This document shows positions 12,897 to 15,738 of a stretch of DNA of 15,738 nucleotides, piece by piece. Source of the stretch: an uncultured Collinsella sp. (lineage in GTDB: Bacteria > Actinomycetota > Coriobacteriia > Coriobacteriales > Coriobacteriaceae); assembly GCA_938023085.1 (NCBI GenBank), contig CALHDP010000093.1:1-15738 (forward strand), written 5' to 3'. Position 1 is the stretch's first letter. Each line of letters opens with the position of its first letter. The translations under genes and the position numbers were made by a program. Below the pieces are notes generated by a model. The model made no database searches. It saw only the letters and a program-made list of their open reading frames with translations, and was not told where the DNA came from.

Positions 12897-14375
12897 ATGA
12901 CTGAGACCGCTAAGAAAAAGCGCGGTATGCCTTCATCGTTCACCATTCTTCTTGCTCTGCTGGCAATTGTCGCAGTGATTACCGTTATCGTCTCCGGCAC
13001 GTCCGGCGGCGCGGTTACTGCCGCCCGTCTGAGCGATTTCTGCACCGCCCCGATTAAGGGCTTCGCTGACGCTCTGCCCGTCTGCCTCTTCGTTATGATC
13101 CTGGGCGGCTTCCTCGGTATGATGACCGAGACCGGCGCCCTGGACAACGGCATCGCCGTTCTGGTGCAGAAGCTTAAGGGCAACGAGATTATGCTCATTC
13201 CCGTGCTGATGCTCATCTTCTCCCTCGGTGGTACCACCTATGGTATGTGCGAGGAGACCGTTCCCTTCTACGCCCTGCTCGCCGCTACCATGATGGCTGC
13301 TGGCTTCGACCCCATGGTCGGTGCCGCTACCGTCCTGCTCGGCGCTGGCTGCGGCTGCCTGGGCTCCACGGTTAACCCGTTCGCCGTCGGCGCTGCCGTC
13401 GACGCTCTGACCGGCGTTGGCATTGAGGTCAACCAGTCCATCATCATCGGCCTCGGTGCCGTCCTGTGGATTGTCACTACCGCTATGTCCATCTTCTTCG
13501 TGATGAGCTACGCCAAGAAGGTCAAGGCTGACAAGGGTTCCACCATCCTATCGATGCAGGAGCTCAAGGACGCCGAAGAGGCTCACGGCAAGGCTGCTTC
13601 CGAGGTCCACAAGGAGGTCAAGCTCACCGGTCGTCAGAAGGGTGTTCTGATCGCCTTCGCCTTCACCTTCGTCGTCATGATCGTCGGCTTCATTCCGCTG
13701 GCCGACCTCAACGAGGGCGTCGCCAACTTCTTCGACGCCGGCGCTGTCTACGACGCCGACGGTAACACCGTCGTCCAGGGCTGGTCTGCCCTGATCACCG
13801 GCCTGCCCATTGGCCAGTGGTACTTCGACGAGGCTTCCACCTGGTTCTTCCTCATGGCTGTCCTGATCGGTATCATCGGTGGCCTGTCCGAGAAGCAGAT
13901 CGTCAACACCTTCATTACCGGCGCTGCCGACATGATGTCCGTTGTCCTCGTCATCGCTCTCGCCCGTGGTATCTCCGTTCTCATGGCTAACACCGGCCTC
14001 GACGTCTACGTCCTCGACGCTGCCGCCAATGCCCTGGCTGGCCTGTCCGGCGTGATCTTCGCTCCCATGAGCTTCCTGGTCTACTTCGGCCTGTCCTTCC
14101 TGATCCCCTCGACCTCCGGTATGGCTACCGTCTCCATGCCCATCATGGGACCGCTGGCTGTTAAGCTCGGCTTCTCGCCCGAGGTCATGGTCATGATCTT
14201 CTCTGCCGCCATCGGTGTCGTGAACCTGTTCACCCCGACCTCCGGCGCCATCATGGGCGGTCTCGCCCTGGCCAAGATCGAGTGGACGACCTGGCTCAAG
14301 TTTGCCCTTAAGCTCATCGTCGCTCTCTCCGTCGTCTGCGCCGTCATCCTGACCGTCGCCTGCGTGCTGATCTAA
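12897..14375 (+). CDS. arcD: YfcC/DcuC-family membrane transporter, probable arginine/ornithine antiporter ArcD
   Basis: The 492-residue polytopic membrane protein has about 12 hydrophobic segments, from residues 14-33 to 472-491, and one long hydrophilic loop at about 205-247. Repeated hairpin-like motifs typical of the family are GGTTYGMCEETVPFY (111-125), GCLGSTVNPF (153-162), LIPSTSGMATVSMPIMGPL (402-420) and FTPTSGAIMGGLALAK (445-460). YfcC-type carriers are the ArcD proteins of streptococcal ADI clusters and are not related to the APC-type ArcD of Pseudomonas. Position after arcA-arcB supports exchange of arginine for ornithine, but the substrate is inferred. The ATG at 12897 is preferred because AGGGGGG lies 9 nt upstream; earlier in-frame ATGs at 12870 and 12888 lack a well-placed site. 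Confidence 0.87.
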   Translation: MTETAKKKRGMPSSFTILLALLAIVAVITVIVSGTSGGAVTAARLSDFCTAPIKGFADALPVCLFVMILGGFLGMMTETGALDNGIAVLVQKLKGNEIMLIPVLMLIFSLGGTTYGMCEETVPFYALLAATMMAAGFDPMVGAATVLLGAGCGCLGSTVNPFAVGAAVDALTGVGIEVNQSIIIGLGAVLWIVTTAMSIFFVMSYAKKVKADKGSTILSMQELKDAEEAHGKAASEVHKEVKLTGRQKGVLIAFAFTFVVMIVGFIPLADLNEGVANFFDAGAVYDADGNTVVQGWSALITGLPIGQWYFDEASTWFFLMAVLIGIIGGLSEKQIVNTFITGAADMMSVVLVIALARGISVLMANTGLDVYVLDAAANALAGLSGVIFAPMSFLVYFGLSFLIPSTSGMATVSMPIMGPLAVKLGFSPEVMVMIFSAAIGVVNLFTPTSGAIMGGLALAKIEWTTWLKFALKLIVALSVVCAVILTVACVLI

Positions 14376-14461
14376 GTACCCAACGGGTACCCCACGGAAA
14401 CCTTGACGATCCTGTAAAGGATCACCTGGTCATCGTCTGTCCGGTGGGGTCAACCCACCGG
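14376..14461 (+). other. Set of competing hairpins after arcD
   Basis: GTACCC/GGGTAC (14376-14390) starts right after the stop. GACGAT (14405-14410) pairs with ATCGTC (14432-14437) around an inner GATCC/GGATC. CCGGTGGG (14441-14448) pairs with CCCACCGG (14454-14461). An alternative helix pairs ACCCCACGG (14389-14397) with CCGGTGGGGT (14441-14450, one bulge) and would exclude both the first and last hairpins. No T-run follows directly. The role is unknown: 3'-end protection or an attenuator-like switch. Confidence 0.5.
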
Positions 14462-14477
14462 TAGACTCCTACCTTTA

Positions 14478-14511
14478 GCCCCCTTCCGTTCCGTGCGCGG
14501 GAGGGGGCGCT
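14478..14511 (+). terminator. GC-rich hairpin, likely terminator of the arc unit
   Basis: GCCCCCTTCC (14478-14487) pairs with GGGAGGGGGC (14499-14508), with one G-U pair, followed by a modest T-rich stretch (gctcttgtgtt). Confidence 0.6.
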
Positions 14512-14516
14512 CTTGT

Positions 14517-14605
14517 GTTCCGGCGTTTTACCAAACGCCGGAACCACTCGACGCTGCGCCTATGGGTTCCGTCGTTCTAACGAACGGCGGATCGGTTGAC
14601 GCTGC
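14517..14605 (+). repeat. Degenerate tandem repeat: hairpin plus GACGCTGC, two units
   Basis: Unit A has a perfect 12-bp stem (14517-14528 with 14533-14544, loop TACC), then GACGCTGC at 14550-14557. Unit B has a 9-bp stem with one G-U (14568-14576 with 14583-14591, loop CTAACG), then GACGCTGC at 14598-14605. The period is about 49 bp. The units share TTCCG.CGTT and GACGCTGC. No reading frame runs through them. Confidence 0.6.
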
Positions 14606-14610
14606 ACGGG

Positions 14611-14700
14611 CACCAGGGCGACAACTTGTCATTCAAAGAGGCCGGCATGACCAAAAGGTCTATGCCGGCCTCTTTTCATGCCAATTTGTTCGCCCTGGTG
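14611..14700. terminator. Bidirectional terminator nested in a longer inverted repeat
   Basis: The inner hairpin pairs 14635-14648 (AAAGAGGCCGGCAT) with 14662-14675 and ends in TTTT, with A-rich sequence on the other side, so it can terminate both strands. It is enclosed by an 11-bp inverted repeat, CACCAGGGCGA (14611-14621) with TCGCCCTGGTG (14690-14700). The nested layout resembles elements E1 and E2, but the core sequence is different. Confidence 0.7.
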
Positions 14701-14783
14701 TTCGTTCGCTGACTTATGCTCCACCTGCGATGTTGCCGATGTTGGTGCGGAGCGTTTTGGTTTCTGCGCCAACTTGGCGTGGT

Positions 14784-14822
14784 GGGGCGGTGCGTTTGGG
14801 GTAGATCGTTTGGGGCGGTGGG
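14784..14822 (+). other. G-rich stretch with four G-runs, possible G-quadruplex
   Basis: GGGG at 14784-14787, 14798-14801 and 14812-14815 and GGG at 14820-14822 lie in a strongly G+T-rich, C-poor strand (about 14730-14870). GGGGCGGTG occurs twice and CGTTTGGGG twice. The 10-nt loops are long, so folding would be weak. It lies about 100 bp before the UPF0371 gene. Nothing else is recognised between 14701 and 14870. Confidence 0.3.
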
Positions 14823-14876
14823 CGTGTTTGGTTGGTGCCTGTTGATGGTCTGGGTATCGAGGAGGGCGGGCTCCGT

Positions 14877-14882
14877 TATAAT
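14877..14882 (+). promoter_or_regulatory. -10 box of the UPF0371 gene
   Basis: A perfect TATAAT lies 39 bp before the start codon. The sequence 17 bp upstream (14854-14859) is not a recognisable -35, so only the -10 element is supported. Confidence 0.5.
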
Positions 14883-14921
14883 CGCCTAGAACATTAATTG
14901 GAAACGGGACGGGAGCCATAC

Positions 14922-15738
14922 ATGCGCCAGGGTTTCGACAACGCGAAATATATCGAGCTGCAGGCCGCTCATATTAAGGAGCGCATCTCGCAGTTTGGCG
15001 GCAAACTCTATTTGGAGTTTGGCGGCAAGCTGTTTGACGACTATCACGCGAGTCGCGTGCTGCCGGGTTTTGAACCGGACAGCAAGTTCCGCATGCTCAA
15101 GAGCATCGCCGACGATGTCGAGGTTATCATCGCGATCAACGCGAACCACATCGAGAAAAACAAGGCTCGTGGTGACCTGGGCATTACCTATGACGAGGAT
15201 GTGCTGCGCCTGGTTGACCTGTTCCGCGGCAACGGCTTTGCCGTCGCGGCTGTGGTCATCACCCAGTACGCTGGCCAGCCTGCTGCTGATGTGTTCCGCA
15301 ACCGCCTGAACGCGCTCGGTATTCCCGCCAAGCTGCACTATCCCATCGAGGGGTATCCGCACGATGTCGATCTGATCGTGTCCGACGATGGCTACGGCAA
15401 GAACGAGTTTGTCGAGACCACGCGTCCGCTCGTCGTGGTCACCGCTCCCGGCCCCGGCTCAGGCAAGCTCGCCACTTGCCTCTCGCAGCTCTATCACGAG
15501 CACAAGCACGGCACCGCCGCCGGCTACGCCAAGTTCGAGACTTTCCCGGTCTGGAATCTGCCCCTCACGCATCCGGTCAACATCGCCTATGAGGCAGCAA
15601 CGGCCGATCTCGACGATGCCAATATCATCGACTCCTTCCACTTGGAGGCCTACAACAAGACCACGGTCAACTACAACCGCGACGTCGAGGCCTTCCCGGT
15701 GGTCCGTGCTCTGATGGAAAAGATCCTGGGCAAGAGCC
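14922..15738 (+). CDS. UPF0371/DUF1846 family protein (3' end outside window)
   Basis: The frame opens at ATG 14922 after GGGAG and runs to the window edge, giving 272 residues; family members are about 500 long, so roughly the N-terminal half is present. The start MRQGFDNAKYIELQAAHIKE and the stretch FGGKLYLEFGGKLFDDYHASRVLPGF (25-50) are characteristic of DUF1846. A P-loop-like sequence, TAPGPGSGKLAT (174-185), lies in the middle, suggesting nucleotide binding. The family is found in many Gram-positive gut and oral bacteria and has solved structures, but I know of no established function. No signal peptide or membrane segment is seen. It has its own -10 box and follows several terminators, so it is probably independent of the arc genes. 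Confidence 0.9.
   Translation, partial: MRQGFDNAKYIELQAAHIKERISQFGGKLYLEFGGKLFDDYHASRVLPGFEPDSKFRMLKSIADDVEVIIAINANHIEKNKARGDLGITYDEDVLRLVDLFRGNGFAVAAVVITQYAGQPAADVFRNRLNALGIPAKLHYPIEGYPHDVDLIVSDDGYGKNEFVETTRPLVVVTAPGPGSGKLATCLSQLYHEHKHGTAAGYAKFETFPVWNLPLTHPVNIAYEAATADLDDANIIDSFHLEAYNKTTVNYNRDVEAFPVVRALMEKILGKS

Noticed and set aside
14629..14919. Minus-strand 96-codon frame before the UPF0371 gene
   Set aside because: It runs through a bidirectional terminator and a C/A-rich strand, giving a Pro/His/Lys-rich low-complexity product.

Overview
The window looks like a chromosomal piece of a GC-rich anaerobic actinobacterium of the Coriobacteriia, most like Collinsella. This is inferred from codon use, from the combination of an arginine deiminase (ADI) cluster with a YfcC-type ArcD, and from general gene content. 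No rRNA or other decisive marker is present, so the genus is a guess.

Layout. Positions 1-225 hold the 3' end of a plus-strand gene, possibly a glycosyltransferase. Positions 226-601 have no intact gene. They contain two long palindromic elements with a related core of about 78 nt, in opposite orientations, each just downstream of one of the two converging genes. Positions 602-6766 are minus-strand housekeeping genes. In transcription order these are ppk1 (with an unusual Pro/Glu-rich C-terminal extension), a terminator, a TRAM-domain RNA methyltransferase, a DJ-1/PfpI protein, maf (overlapping the previous gene by ATGA), and a family S58 (P1/NylC-like) self-cleaving peptidase.

Positions 6767-14375 are a plus-strand arginine catabolism locus made of two units. 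Unit 1 is arcA copy 1, a hairpin terminator, then an ArcT-like aminotransferase and a strong terminator. Unit 2 is arcA copy 2, arcB and an arcD of the YfcC/DcuC family. The two arcA genes are identical over 1265 bp, from 24 bp before the start codon to the second base of the stop codon, while the flanks have diverged. Both copies keep the same promoter layout: a direct repeat RCCGTTCA-N13-ACCGTTCG at fixed distance from a TATAA(C/A) box, and a two-hairpin 5' leader whose stems are kept although their sequences differ. ArcA makes citrulline and ammonia from arginine, ArcB makes ornithine and carbamoyl phosphate, and ArcD probably exchanges arginine for ornithine. No carbamate kinase (arcC), the ATP-yielding step, lies in the window.

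Positions 14376-14921 hold several hairpins: competing pairings after arcD, terminators, a degenerate tandem hairpin repeat, and a G-rich stretch. The window ends inside a UPF0371/DUF1846 gene.

The best candidates for something undescribed are the paired palindromic elements at 258-589 and the shared operator plus leader architecture of the duplicated arcA genes.
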